Origin: Branchipolynoe longqiensis | Lineage: Eukaryota > Annelida > Polychaeta > Phyllodocida > Polynoidae | NCBI GenBank assembly: GCA_030323885.1 | Contig: CM059194.1 | Coordinates: 22,990,780-23,054,779 of the forward strand | Length of the DNA: 64,000 bases | Direction: 5' to 3' | Shown here: positions 33,339-46,100 of the stretch, piece by piece | How the letters are laid out: every line of letters starts with the position of its first letter | Numbering within the stretch: position 1 is the stretch's first letter | Made by a program: the position numbers and the translations under genes | The notes under the pieces: generated by a model | The model's database searches: none | What the model was told of the DNA's origin: nothing | The model's input: the letters and a program-made list of their open reading frames with translations, nothing else

Positions 33339-33479
33339 AAATAGGCACCTTCCCACCCCACGACCCACCTAAATGATCTCACTATCAAACAGCGAGCCAT
33401 CTGGGATAGGAATATTGCATATTCATGTGAAGAAATTCAAGAATACATGGTAGAATCAGGCGACCAGCTGTTTTTGGTG

Positions 33480-34480
33480 TATATGGGTCGTTCTCAGAAA
33501 CTGTGTACCACCTTTGGGACATGGAAATCGAAAGTGAAAACATTCCAAATAATAGCAGAAAGCATTCCAAATAATAGAAGAATCCATGGTCATATGAAGA
33601 TTTATATGTTGTGCTTTTTTCACATTTTGATTTTGATCTTAGATAAATTGAGAAAGCTCTTCAAATTAACCGTGTAACATCCATAACAACATTTTAGCAT
33701 ACATCCATAACATTTTATTTAACATATACAACAAATTCAAACAAGATTTTGTTGATTTTAGTTAAGCCAAATGAATTGTCTCTTTCAAGAGAAAAGTTGG
33801 AAAAAAAAACCATTTGGGTAGCTGTATGGTGTCGATTAGATAAATGATTCACCCGGTACTTGTAGTACACGGGTGAAGACCAGCCTTATATAAATACGGG
33901 CGAAAATAGCGTTAGTATGGAACAAGAAGTAGAATGCCTGGCACCAGTGTCAAATGGTTACTTATGTCAGAACAGAGTTGGTGAATGAGAGAGAATGCAA
34001 AAAGACAAGATGGCGGCCAGAGAACGCCGTCGATTTCACTTTTAAATCTGATTAAACTAGATATTATATTATATTTTTCAACTCAAAGGTAGCGGGCTAT
34101 CAATAAGACATATGTAAAGAATAAATGTTGCTTCTTAGATTGTGAAATTAGGCTCTCATTTCCTTAACCCGCTTTTTCGACCGTTTTTATATAGGGTTGG
34201 TATTCACCCGTGTACTGCGAGTACCGGGTGAATCCTTTATCTAGGTGTCGATATGCAAATTTTCATATTTTCACTTTAGCGCAAAGTCATATAAACATAT
34301 TTTGGATACATATTTTGGATACATATTGTGGGAATAGATTGAATACATGTAGTATTGCTAACATACTTAATACACAGAGACAACAACTATTTGACTTACT
34401 ACCTCCAAAAAAGGGCCAAATCATTAACAATATAACATGGAAAACAAATATGTGGTACAGTTTCTGAGAATGACCCCCTA
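33480..34480. mobile_element. TIR element (TATATGGGTCGTTCTCAG ends) interrupted by a MULE MITE
   Basis: Left end TATATGGGTCGTTCTCAGAA, right end TTTCTGAGAATGACCCCCTA. The outer parts match 45244-45797, which has no interruption. The insert is the MULE-type MITE at 33837-34243. A short third relative lies at 17440-17530. Confidence 0.78.
33837..34243. mobile_element. Mutator-like MITE with exact 9-bp TSD, copy 2 (nested)
   Basis: 407 bp, ends TAGATAAATGATTCACCCGG and (reverse complement) TAGATAAAGGATTCACCCGG. Flanked by exact GGTGTCGAT duplications (33828-33836, 34244-34252). Inverted relative to copy 1, with shared interior (GCATTCTCTCCCATTTCACC as complement). Related elements at 45244 and ~17470 show the empty site. 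Confidence 0.88.
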
Positions 34481-34719
34481 TGCATTGTACGGTCAGCATG
34501 TTTGTTTGTGGTTACCGGGTCCTAACTCGGTGGCAATGGCCTGCACCAGGATGGCTCACGAGAATCTCACACGCCAACAAGATTTCCTTATTTAGATATG
34601 CGGGCAGTGGTAACGTCACAACGTGACCTACTTCTGTAGCTAACTATTGTGAGGTTGATGTTGTATAGTCCCATAAAATTATTAACCTCAGAAAGAAAAA
34701 ATAAGAAGGTTACAAACAA

Positions 34720-34900
34720 GGTGCACAAGAAGCAACAATGGTCCGTTACTACCAAAATGCAGTGCATATGATCGCAGTGTTGCTAACATGAGTGCCAATA
34801 TTTGAAATAAACTGCCAGCTGCGACACACAATCCAGAAAACATAGCAGTGTTTAAGAATTTACTATAAACAAAATTATGTAGCCTAGAAAAGAGATGATA
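34720..34900 (+). pseudogene. LINE ORF2 C-terminal fragment
   Basis: Stop-interrupted translation KCSAYDRSVANMSANI-NKLP, then ENIAVFKNLL, resembles the conserved ...WNxLP...SFKxxL end of CR1/L2-type LINE proteins. Short and decayed. Confidence 0.4.
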
Positions 34901-35370
34901 TTTAAATGGATTAGCATAAAGTATAGTAAAAGCTGGATTTTGGACTAGTGCTGCCCAGCAGTGAAAACAAGACTTGTTAAAACACTTATCGTTATGAGCA
35001 GGGTGAATAAATTCATCACACACAACAAAATAAAATAAAAACGTCATATTTCGGAAGCGAACCCCTTAACTAGATTTGATACTGGTGCACTTATAAAATA
35101 TGTGTTGCTACGTAGAGGGGCATGCTAAGTCAATTTAATAGAACTAGTTAATGCTGAAGCTGGGGGAGTGAGTTTTGACAAGCATGTCAAGATTAATTTA
35201 GCATCTTTACACTTCAAATATCGCCTACGTTCAGGGATGAAAGATTTCCGCGGTTTTGAATGTTCACAAAATACTAATATATTTGACAGCAGTACTGTTC
35301 TTATATTACCATAGATGTTGCTAGGACATGAAGCCCAATTCAGAAAGTTCAATATGGGCGACAATACAGT

Positions 35371-35940
35371 CCCAATATAGGGTATTCACGTGACGTCATC
35401 AACCGGATGCGTGGCCATTGTGGCGATATCAACTAGTAAACAACCCATAGAGTTTGTCGGTACGCGCAGTGCAAAACGTCTATTTCATTCAAAATTAATA
35501 GAAATCCAGAACCCTAACCATATCAATTTAATATAATATTTTTGGTAAACATGTTTTCTATATGTGTACCAAGGGATCTAGGGTTTCTAGGTGGTGTGGT
35601 TATAGAGATATTTCACTTTTTCTGTATGAAGATTGCTCACAACTATTGACAATGCCTTGAGTTTGCTGTTATGCTCAGTGCAAAACATTAGTTTTTATTC
35701 AAAATTAAGAGAAATCCATTGACGTATCAATTTAATATAATGTTTTTGGTAAAGATGTTTTCTATATGTGTACCAAGCGATTTGTTTCTAGGTGGTGTGG
35801 TTTTAGAGATATTTAACTTTTTCTGTATGAATATTGCTCATAGCCATTGAGTTTGCAGTGTGACAGTGTGTTTATTATTGTGGTTACTATCGCCACAATG
35901 GCCGCTCTTCCGTTTAGCGTGACATCAGTGCATACCATGT
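35371..35940. mobile_element. Second ATAGAGGGTAT-type MITE with two ~205-bp units
   Basis: Left end ATATAGGGTATTCACGTGAC then GTCATCAACCGGATGCG. Right subterminal GGTTACTATCGCCACAATGG. The interior repeats the unit of 28263-29045 in opposite orientation (CACTTTTTCTGTATGAAGAT twice). Confidence 0.7.
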
Positions 35941-36345
35941 ATGGTCGCCGCTAGATCGCCACCATAACGCAACAGAGCCACCGACTGGTCGCCGACCGTA
36001 ACTAAGGTTACCACCAGGTCGCCGCGGTGACGCAACAAAGTCGCCAACCGCGGACCGATCACAGATCAGTCGGCGAACGATCGCCGACCGATCTGCGATC
36101 GGTGGAGACGCCAGAGGTTGCAAGGAGATTGTCGGTGCTGCAACGACAACCTCCTTGCGACCAAAAAGGGCTGAAATAGTCGGCGATCGCTCACAAAGCA
36201 CTCAGTGATTAGTCATAAGGTGGTTGTAAGATGGTTGTAATTTAATTGCAAAATGCTCACGGATCGATCGTAAGCGAATGCAGGCCTCGTGTGACTAGGG
36301 CTTAATACCCCAGTCACACGAGGCCTGCGTTCGCTTATGATCGAT
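35941..36345. mobile_element. GC-rich element ending GTGTGACTAGGGC, adjoining an inverted second end
   Basis: A locally GC-rich block full of GTCGCC/GATCGG motifs ends GGCCTCGTGTGACTAGGGC at 36292. Five to six bases later the inverse CCCAGTCACACGAGGCCTGC follows, making a ~45-bp near-perfect hairpin arm pair (36245-36340). The same terminus bounds the MITE at 4780-5070. Confidence 0.55.
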
Positions 36346-36349
36346 CCAC

Positions 36350-37380
36350 GAGCACCGTAGTTATCTCAGAAAATGATAGAAACTCAAAACGATCGGACCA
36401 TGCAACTTTAAGCTAGGGAGCGTACTATCGAACCATGCACATGTCCCCTATTTTAGCGTGAATTTTAAGTCAACCTAAATTAATCACAACTTCAGAGGCA
36501 CGGCTAGTCAGGAAATTATTAGAAGGGTTACTAATTAACACCAATACATTCCCATATGCAGTGCCATAATATAAAACTTTGAAACCCCCTTTTATTAATC
36601 AATTATTCTAAATGTTGTGTTGTGAATTTCTTAGAGTTGCATAGTCCTATGAGTTTCTGTCATTTCTCTGAAATAAATATATTACATTGATTGTTGTAAT
36701 CTACCTTGCTTTAGTTTGAATTAACTTTTACTTTAAATGGCTAAGTTTTGAGATATTTGAAGTGCAAGCATGTAATATTAGTTTTGGATAACATGTCAAA
36801 ACTGTGACACCATATGCTTCTACAATAACGGGTTCTATTTAATTGTTCAGTATTCCCTTTTGTGTGGCAACGAATATTTCATGAGTGCATCAGCATTTAA
36901 GTTAGATATATGTCAAAGCAATTCTAGATAATTGTTGTGGTTTTGGAAATGTAATCCTTCATCGGACTATGCAGCTTTAAGAGGTAATCCTTTTGAGAAT
37001 TCTCCTTTACCAATTCATGGCACTTACACACCCTTAATATGGTTTTGAGCTTCTGTCATTTTCTGAGATAAATAGATAAGGGTGATCATTATAATCTACC
37101 TTAATTTAACTTGAAGTAATTTTGATTTAAAATGTCTAACTTTTGATGTATTTGAAGTGCAACCATGCAACATTAATGTTGGCAAGCATGCCAAAACTCT
37201 GACACTATAGGCTTCTGCAGTAACAGGTTCTATTCAATTGCCTCAGTGTTCCCTTTTGTGTGGCGACAAATATTTAAATAATAATTTCACCAATATCTAA
37301 GTTAGATATATAGAATCAAATCTAAATAATTGTTTTGGTTTAGAAAATTTGATAGTTTCATCGGACTATGCAACTTTAAG
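36350..37380 (-). mobile_element. Cluster of TIR-A copies (36350-36420, 36635-36985, 37030-37380)
   Basis: Two nearly full elements end in CATCGGACTATGCAGCTTTAA and CATCGGACTATGCAACTTTAA, each with GTGCAAGCATG/CTGTGACACCATATGCTT-type interiors. A lone right end lies at 36350-36420. They are in the same orientation, separated by ~45 bp. Confidence 0.7.
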
Positions 37381-38244
37381 TATTTATTGCAATTTATGAG
37401 ATCTGAGACCCGAGTGCCATTGAAATGAACTTTGACCTGGTTAACGGTGATGTCAAGTACATGTGTCTAATGGGCGCCAGATGCCCAGCCTGCGACATTC
37501 TGGTTTTGTGTTTATTGAATGCGGTTAACCTAATTTCAACGCAATCATTATTATAACTAGGAAGAAAAAGCGTCCCCCAATTTCGCATAGTGCTGGGCAT
37601 AGAAATCCCCCCCCCCCCGTAACAATTACTTTCTTTATATCGGACCAGAACCTATGTAGAGGTAGAAAATTGCTCCTCTGACACCCCACCCCTCTCCCCA
37701 CACACACACACACCCATGGCAATACAATTCACCGTTCGAAATAAGGCATGGACAAGCAGAACATGGCTTGAACTTGTCCATTGGACAAGTGAAAATCATA
37801 TTTATAGTTAACCAGGTCCGTATTGTATATAATCCATAGTGGCATATAAACAGTTCCCAATAGTGCACATTCACGAATATCATGTCTTCATTCTTTGCAC
37901 AAACGATGTTCCCGCACATGGATAAGGATATCGACAAAAATGCTTTATTTAAAAAAATACATAAATGATGTTTACAACATATTTCTTATTATAATACCCA
38001 CAGCACACGCGTTCCGATATGAGGATACTGGAGTAAATGTATAAATAACATTTCCCCCACCACCCCAGGCCAATATTATATTATATCGGTGTCATGCCTA
38101 GTGTTAATTAATCACCGTGAAATAAATCCAGGGGCTAAAAGAGGTCAATTTGAGTACATATGTCCACTTGGTAAACCAAACTAGGCTATGCGTCTATATA
38201 CCTAGAATTATATCAATGGGAATTGGGTCAATGTTTGAAAGTAA
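37381..38244. other. Intergenic, no gene seen
   Basis: Contains a C11 run (~37608), a CA-rich tract (~37695) and a short copy of the GACAAGTGAAAATCA repeat (37732-37800). No conserved coding pattern on either strand. Confidence 0.6.
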
Positions 38245-38577
38245 AGCTTGTTTTATTTAAAGACGCCTCTAGAGCATATTGATTTTCATATCCTCGGCTA
38301 TTGGACGTCAAACATGGTCATTCTGACATATTTCTTTGGAGGAAACTCGCTGCTGCCACATAGGGTACTCGTTCCGATAAGCAGCAAGGGGGCTTTTATA
38401 TGCACCTTCACACAAACAGGACAACACATACCACAGCCTTTGATGAACCAGTTGTGGACCACTGGTTAGAATGGAAAATAGTCCAAACTGCAAATGGGTG
38501 CACTGGGCAGGATCGATAGAATGACCTACACCTTCACAGGTGGACACTCTACCGCTGAGCTACGTCCCGCTCCCCTG
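38245..38577 (-). mobile_element. SINE family 3 (tRNA-headed, TTTAAATAAAACAAGC tail)
   Basis: Minus strand: head GGGACGTAGCTCAGCGGTAG with A box, weak B box (GGTCATTCTATCGATCC). Body includes CAACTGGTTCATCAAAGGCT, GCATATAAAAGCCCCCTTGC, ATGTGGCAGCAGCGAGTTTC, and the terminus ATATGCTCTAGAGGCGTCTT plus TAAATAAAACAAGC. I recognise this body and tail as a SINE type widespread in molluscs; that assignment is from memory. Confidence 0.75.
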
Positions 38578-39129
38578 GTCAATGTTTGACTACTGACTGA
38601 CTATTCTGCAGGTAGGAATGTGATCCATGCAAGTAACAGGCATGTACCATTTGATTAAACTGTTTCCAAAACCGATACTGGTATCATTCTTTCACATTTT
38701 ATCGGACCATTGCTCTACTGATTCTGTTAACATGTATGTAAGTACCAATATTTCTGAATTTGCTACCATTTTATGTGTGGCGTTATGATGTGTGTACTAT
38801 TATTATAAGTGTACCGTATTAATTATGTTGGGACGTTATATTACCTAATGGTAAGTAAGCTTTATCACCCATGTACATAATAAAAGTATCGCCATGAATA
38901 TTTGTTGAAAGTTAAACTTGGCTTCTGTGTTTTTGATTGAAAAACATCTTGGTGGAACAGATTTTTCACGCCCTAATTATTTGATTAATGACTGGCCTTT
39001 AATTTTAATTTGGCATCTCCCCACCCTCGAAGGGAAGGCTCTTCGGGGATGAAGTGGTTGGCTTTTTGTTGTTTATAGAGTTTTTATTCATTTATTCGAC
39101 ATGATATTTACATTAATGGTTTATGGTAA

Positions 39130-39490
39130 TACATACGAGCATTCGAAATAAGAGCTTGTCCACTTGTCCGAGCAAATTGAAAGTACGACAACCAGAATCT
39201 GGATTGAGCTTTTCCGTTGGACAAGTGGACTTTTTTCCCCAGAAAAACATGTGTTTAGCGATTTTGTTTGCTCTGTAGTCATCTTTAGCATGCCAGTGTG
39301 AAGTCATTAAAATGTAATTAACATTATTTATGACATTTGTTTAGATTCATTTGTGTAGCTGTATTCCTATAATCACAGAGGTTAACTGAGATAATAAAGG
39401 TAAGTACTGTGGAAAATTGAAAATTCAGACAGACAAGTGAAAATCATACCAGACTTGTCTGATGGACAAATGATTTTTTTTGTTTATTTC
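39130..39490. repeat. GACAAGTG repeat element
   Basis: Begins ATTCGAAATAAGAGCTTGTC and contains several direct and inverted copies of TGGACAAGTG / CACTTGTCC, ending AGACTTGTCTGATGGACAAA. Other copies: 30085-30135, 37732-37800, 41005-41060, 46600-46690, 52403-52680. 38578-39130 and 39490-41200 otherwise show no gene. Confidence 0.65.
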
Positions 39491-41204
39491 TATCACAGCA
39501 CACATACAAATAATAGTGGTGAAGGGTACTAAGTGTAAAATAATCTCTGCACATATTAAATGATATGAAACTACGAGCATTGCTCCATTTATGTAGTCAT
39601 ATTTTGTGGTATATCAGGACAGGTACAGATTTGTGACTGCATTCCTGGTGGCTTCATTGAGGTACCATGTCGGCTTCATGACATCCTCATTCAGCGAACC
39701 AGTACTTTTCGTTTGTTTGGGTTTTATGTCCTAGTAACATCTATCAGTATGGGTACAACTACTCTCGTCGTCCCATCACCAACGAGCTCTCACCCGTAGT
39801 CTGCTACTTTTGGACGTCAAGAATATTTGTTGGGGTTTTACTGTCTAGCAACTTATAAGGATGATACAGCCAGTCAAGACTTACTAATATATTTGTTAGC
39901 CCAAAATGTGTACCCTTCTAGTCTTAATTATTTTTAGATCATTACACACAACAGAAGACAGTAATTTCGATAAGACAGTACATTGTTTTATTTCAACTTC
40001 TGCTCGGTAACAGAAAATTGGTAATTATCCTGAGAAGTAAATCTGCACAGTCCATCCAACACTGGAATAATTGAACTGAAAGAATTTCATGCTTTAGCTT
40101 ACCCTTTGTATTTGTTGTAAACGAATACTTTAATAATTTGAGTACACAAAAAATGTACCGTCAAACGATGCTAAAGAAATGCATAAATCATAGACGTCAA
40201 TCATTTCCTCAGTGAAATTAGTCTATAATATGAAATATTTTTAGCAAAATTACGAATTTTGCACGATGAGAAGAACAAAATTAATGCTTTATGCTGGTTT
40301 TAATCAATACAAATTTGAAAATGATTTCGCTATATAATGCTGAGAAAACAACGAATTGTCTGCGAACAGCCTATTATTATTAATTTATTTCATACTTTTC
40401 TTTTTAAATGCCTTTCCTGAAGTTTGAGGTATATATATATACTCATGACCACATCGGCATGATTGGAAATAATAAATAACCTATCTGAATGCATACCATC
40501 GTATGCAAGATCAAAACTAAATTTCTTCAATTCGAATCAAACAGCGCCTCACAACACTAACCCATAGGAATCCCCACAAAGTACCCAGGTCTCAGACTAG
40601 CGTTAACTACACGTAGAAAAATATAAAATCTTACACGGGTGTTTGGAACCATTTTGTTATTTGCTGACATTTGTACTTGAGTGTTTAAGACGAAAAGAAA
40701 CCACCACGACGAATATATTTTTGCCCATATACACCGGATGAATTTGATACACATGAAAAGATCATTTATTTTACTATAGCGTACTTCTTTTCTTTTTTGT
40801 TGTAAAATGAGTATTACTGTATGATGATGATGATTGGTGATCGCCGTACTGTGAGAACAGTATATTTGTTTAAAGATAAGTCATGAGCGGTGTTAATAAT
40901 GATGCTAAATAAATTATGAGATAGCGAAAACCAGTGTTGCCACCTATTCAAATTGGAGAAAAGTATCCATCCATAGATATCTTTATTATATATATATAAG
41001 TTAAGTACGGTGGACACGTGAAAATCACACCAGACTTGTCCGGTGGACAAGTGGAAATCCTAGCTTATTTCTAACAATGTATACATTTAAAACAAAAAAA
41101 TAGCCAAGTACTTCCTCTTGTCCTTGCTCCTCCCCAAAAATCACTTAAAAAAGGAGAAAAATCAATCAAATAAAAATTTCAAGTTCGACTTTGCTTATTG
41201 ACGT

Positions 41205-41890
41205 TTAAAGCTGCATAGTCCGATGGTTTTGAGTTTCTGTCATTTTCTGAGATAAATTTATTAGACTGATTATTATAATTTACCATAATTTAGTTTGAAA
41301 TAACTTTTCCTTAAAGCTGCATAGTCCGATGAAGCATCAAATTTTAAAAACAAAAACATTCACCTAGATTTTATTCTACATATCTAACTTACATATTGGT
41401 GCACTTATTAAACATTTGTTGCCACATAGAAGGGCACACTGAGTCAATTTAACAGAACCTGTTACTGCATAAGCCTATGGTGAGAGTTTTGGCATGCTTG
41501 CCAAAATTAATTTAGGATGTTTGCACTTCAAATGTAATGAAAGTTACTTCAAACTAAACTAAGGTAGGTTATAACAACCAATTAAATATATTTATCTCAG
41601 AAAAATGGCAGAAATTCAAAACCATCGGACTAGGCAACCTTAATATGACTAACTTTGGAGATATTTGAAATGGAAATATTTTAATCTTGGCATGCTTGCC
41701 AAAGCTCTGACCCCATAGGTTTCAGCATTAACAGGTTCTATTAAATTGTCTTAGTAAGTAGTATCCTCTTCTATGCAGCAACAAATGCTTAATAAGTGCA
41801 CCAGTATCTAAACTAGGTTCAAATCTAGATCAGTGTTTTGCTTTTGAAAAGTTTATGCTTTCATCTTTCATTGGACAATGCAACTTTAAG
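41205..41890. mobile_element. Three abutting TIR-A copies or fragments
   Basis: 41205-41315 is an inverted left end (AAAGCTGCATAGTCCGATGG). 41316-41640 is a nearly complete element (AAAGCTGCATAGTCCGATGA to CATCGGACTAGGCAACCTTAA). 41640-41890 is a half in the opposite sense ending GGACAATGCAACTTTAA. Confidence 0.65.
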
Positions 41891-42913
41891 ATAGTGGTTA
41901 ACAACACTTGAGTGGCTGAATTTACTGAAACATGATCAACCATGCATTCTCTAATTCACGAGAAACAAACAAACAAACAGGTATGATATTGTTAATCATA
42001 GCATCGCGTATGCTACTAAAAAAACACATTACAAAAACCATTAGCATCGAGTGCGATGGTGCATTTGAAAACACATAGGTGGTGTTTTGACATATGTGTC
42101 CTGGCAACATCTAGGGTCATATCAGGACGGCTGGCAATTGGAAGAATATTACTGAGAGTATTATAAGCATAGCCTAGGATTCGTTATACATCTTTTCATA
42201 TAATTTTCCAACCATACGAAGTGGCAACACTGGAAAACCAAGTCCAATACTCTCGCATAGTGACGCTTTTACACGCATGAACCATAACAAAAGGATTACA
42301 TAATAATTACACACAATCACTTACAGGCATATAGGAAATATGTTGAAAATAGGTCCCAATTAGTAGATATCAAGAGTATCAGTTGCAGAACCGCGGTAAC
42401 TCCGTTCGTCGTATATCCACTGCAGTTGGATTATATAAATCCAGAGTGTCAATCAATTTTGTCTGGAATATTAACGCAATTAATCCAACAGAAAGTGCTT
42501 TTTTCTTGCTATAAAACTTTTAAAAAGAAAGATATTTGGGGTTTTTAAAGTATTTTTTCAAATCCGTTTCTTTAAATAAAAAAATAATATTGAGATATCC
42601 CAATTTTATTTTAATATGAGCAAATAATTTCACTGAAGGCGCATCTTATAGTTCTACTAGTTCACTACAGTAATGTGAACGCTAGCAGCCACAAAAATGA
42701 TTTATATATATATATATAATCCATATTTAATTAAACACGCAACAAAAAAATACCTCATCGAAAATAAACTATTTAAACAAATTAAAAAGGCAGAGAAAAA
42801 AATGGAGCGGTGGGACAAAATTGAGTGAATATTTGGTCACTCATTAAAGTCCTTTTTGCAGTTGACTATTGGATTTCTTCCCCGTTAAAAAAATATTTAC
42901 AAAGCCCCATATC

Positions 42914-43112
42914 CAGGGTCCGTACACATGTAAAGATATGGAATTCAAGGCTATTTCAATTGGACTTCAGGAAAACCCCAACAATGGGGAATGTCAAATT
43001 TGGACTAATTTAGACTTCTCAAGACTAATTACCCAAAATAGGTTAAATTCAAGGCTTTTCAAGGCCTTGAAATGGGGCAAATGAAGTTCAAGATTTTCAT
43101 GTACGGACCCTG
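42914..43112. mobile_element. 199-bp MITE with CAGGGTCCGTACA ends and 6-bp TSD
   Basis: Left CAGGGTCCGTACACATG, right CATGTACGGACCCTG. Exact flanking duplication CATATC (42908-42913 and 43113-43118). The interior has TTCAAGGCTTTTCAAGGCCT. It lies 61 bp beyond the zinc-finger gene's stop codon. 41900-42900 holds only AT-rich DNA and a SINE-1 tail scrap (42085-42130). Confidence 0.75.
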
Positions 43113-43173
43113 CATATCACTCACTAAACTTTAATTCGAAGAAAGAAAAAAAAGGGTAATGACATGGAGGGTT

Positions 43174-46100
43174 TCAGTAGGTCGGCTTGAAGATGACCTG
43201 GGTGTCGGGCTGTGTCATGACGAGTGTGCGTGCATTGTTTCCGTCCTGGCTCTGAAATAATGTTTGGTAGGCTACATTGAGCGCCGACAAGTCCGTGCCC
43301 TCAAAGGCTATCGGCGTGCCCTGATTGTCTGTGGCCACCACCAGGTGCTGCGTCTCCTCGGGAAGCGGCAGCGCGTCTTCCACGGCGTTGATGACGAGGT
43401 TCATGTCCTGCTCATCGTCGTCATCGTCCATGTCCAAATCTTTCTTTCGGCCAGCCATGTGGTTGGTGCGCGTCTTGGTATGCTTCACTCCGTGCATACT
43501 CGTCTCGTGCCGCTGCAGGTGGTGCTTGTGTCGGAACAGGTAGCCGCAGAAGGAGCATTTGAACTTTCCCTCGGTCGTGTGCGCACGTATGTGTGCCTTG
43601 CACATCACCTCCGTCTTGAAGCGCCACGTGCAGCCAGGGAAGTTGCACTTGTACGGCCGGTTCAGGTCGTGCACCCGCTTGTGCTTGTTGAGTGTCGACT
43701 TGTCCGTGTATGCATAGCCACAGATGTCGCACAGCACGGACCCCTGACTGTGCACCTGGCGATGCGCATGTATGGCGGCATTGATTTTAGACTTGAAATC
43801 ACACTGATTACACCGAAACAGCTTCTCCTTGTGGATGCGTCGGTGCACTTGGAGGTAGGTCCTCGACTTGAACGACTTTCCACATTCATCGCACAGGTAT
43901 TTCTTCTCGGTCTTGTGCGTCTCGTGGTGCTTCCGCAAGTAGCGTGTCCTCGTGAACACCTTCCCACACGTTCCGCATGTGTACACGCCAGGTACATCCT
44001 GCTTCTCTGGGCGCTTACCCTTCTTCGTACACCGACGAAATCGAGACTCCCTGCCGAAGATGCTTTCGTAAGTGGACATCTTCATGATTTTCCGCTTGTC
44101 ACTGCCAGTGATGTCTTTGAGTTCCAAGCCCTGGTGGGGATCAATGAGGTTCACATGATCTTCCTGCATGTGCTTTGCGATCATCAATTTTGTGCTCGTC
44201 TTGAACGCACAGTGAAGGCACTTGAACCAGGTCTTCCCGTATGTGAACGTGCTCCCTTTTACCATCTCCGTCTGGAGGATGAAGTTAAAGTCCGGCTTTG
44301 ACTCAGCCTCAGGCACTGCCATGCGCTCACTGACCTGGGGCTTCTTTGGAGACAGTGTTCCTGACACCGCATGATTACCATTCACAATAGACATGATCCC
44401 ATTTGTGTGCAACCGCTCCATAAGGCCATCATCGGGATCGGAGAGGGAGATGCCCGCAGAGGCAGCGTCATTCGGTGAAAGCACTTTGATGGTCACACCA
44501 CCCTCATTTGGTGACTCCTCCACCCCAGATACGTGTAGATTTCCTTGCGTGTCTTGCAACCCAGTATGAACAAAAACACCAGGGTGTTCTGAAGTTCCCC
44601 TATCATCCTCCTCAGTACACTGTTCACTCGTACACATGTCACCATTCACCATGCCGATGGACAACCCGTCCTCTCCCATCACCTTAGTGACGCTCTGCAG
44701 GTTGTCCATAGCAACGCTCTCCACCATCGACAACCCAGCCTTGCCGTTCATGCCCAAATCCTCTATGCTGGATGGGTTGGCCATGTTGAGATCAGTGTCA
44801 TCCGGGTGGGTGGTGTCTACATCCTTGTCGGTGTCATAGAATGACACCTGATGCGCCTTCTGGTAGTGGTCGGTTATGAGCTCCTGACTGCGGAACACCA
44901 TCTGACACAAGTCACACTTGTGAAACATCGAACCAATTGTGTCTGTGGAGAGAACACAGAATGGCCCACAATTATTACGAGATCACTCAAGTCAATGATT
45001 TCATAGTCTTCACCTACGTTCGAGATTCTTTTGTGTGTGCCTTAGTATTTTAATTTTACATTAGACTAACATCATTTTAATCAACGAGCCATTTCCAGTT
45101 ATTGCCATCGTTAAAAAAATACTTCTATTTCTCTATAAGTATAAGCATTCATCTCTATGACATTTATATACTAGCAACCTATACACATTGTCCTTAGTGT
45201 GCATTTTACTATAGTGACCATTGCCACAATCTCAATCCTAAATATATGTGGGTCGTTCTCAGAAGCTGTGTACCACTTTGTGACATGGAAACCAAAAGTG
45301 AAAATATTCCAAATAATACCAGAATCCATATTCATATGAAGGTTTATATGTTATGCATGTCAGAATTGAAATTTTCTTCATCACGTATTTTAAACGCTGA
45401 TCTCACACAAATTGAGAAAGCTGTTCAAATAAAACCATGTAACATCCATCCACAACATCATTTAAACAAACAACAAATTCAAATAAGATTTATTAATTGA
45501 CTACAGTTAAGTAAAAAGAATTGTTCCTTAGAAGAAAAAGATTTGAAAAAAACCTGTTTGGGTAGATGTTTAGTGTTGATATTCTAATTTTCATATTTCC
45601 ACTTTAGCACAAAATCATATAAGCATTTAAAAAAAAACATTTTGGGGGTTAGATTAAATCCATGTAGTATTGCTAACATCTTAATACACCGTCAACAATA
45701 ATTATTTGACTTAGTACCCCCAAAAAGAAGGCAAAATCATTAACAATGTAACATGGAAACCAAGAATGTGGTACAGAGTTTGAGAAATGACCCATATAGT
45801 GATATACCCAGTACCTCACCAGACTACTACCGATTCTGTAATAAATAATAAACATAAATAACATGACATTCTTCTTCTTCTTCTTCTTATTATTATTGAA
45901 GTAAATAATTGACTCTTACATTGAATAAACAAGAAACTTACGGTGAGTTTTGTGCTCCAGAAATTCGGTCAGGTCCACAAACTGCTTGCTACAGGCCCCA
46001 CAGGTGAAAATGTCTTGGTACACGAGGATCACCTCATGGTCATCTGCAAAATAACCAAGTTATCAATGATTCTAATTTAAAATAAAAGTATTTTAATGCA

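Noticed and set aside
43264..44301. 345-codon plus-strand open frame
   Set aside because: It is the exact antisense of the zinc-finger coding exon; its openness follows from that exon's codon usage.
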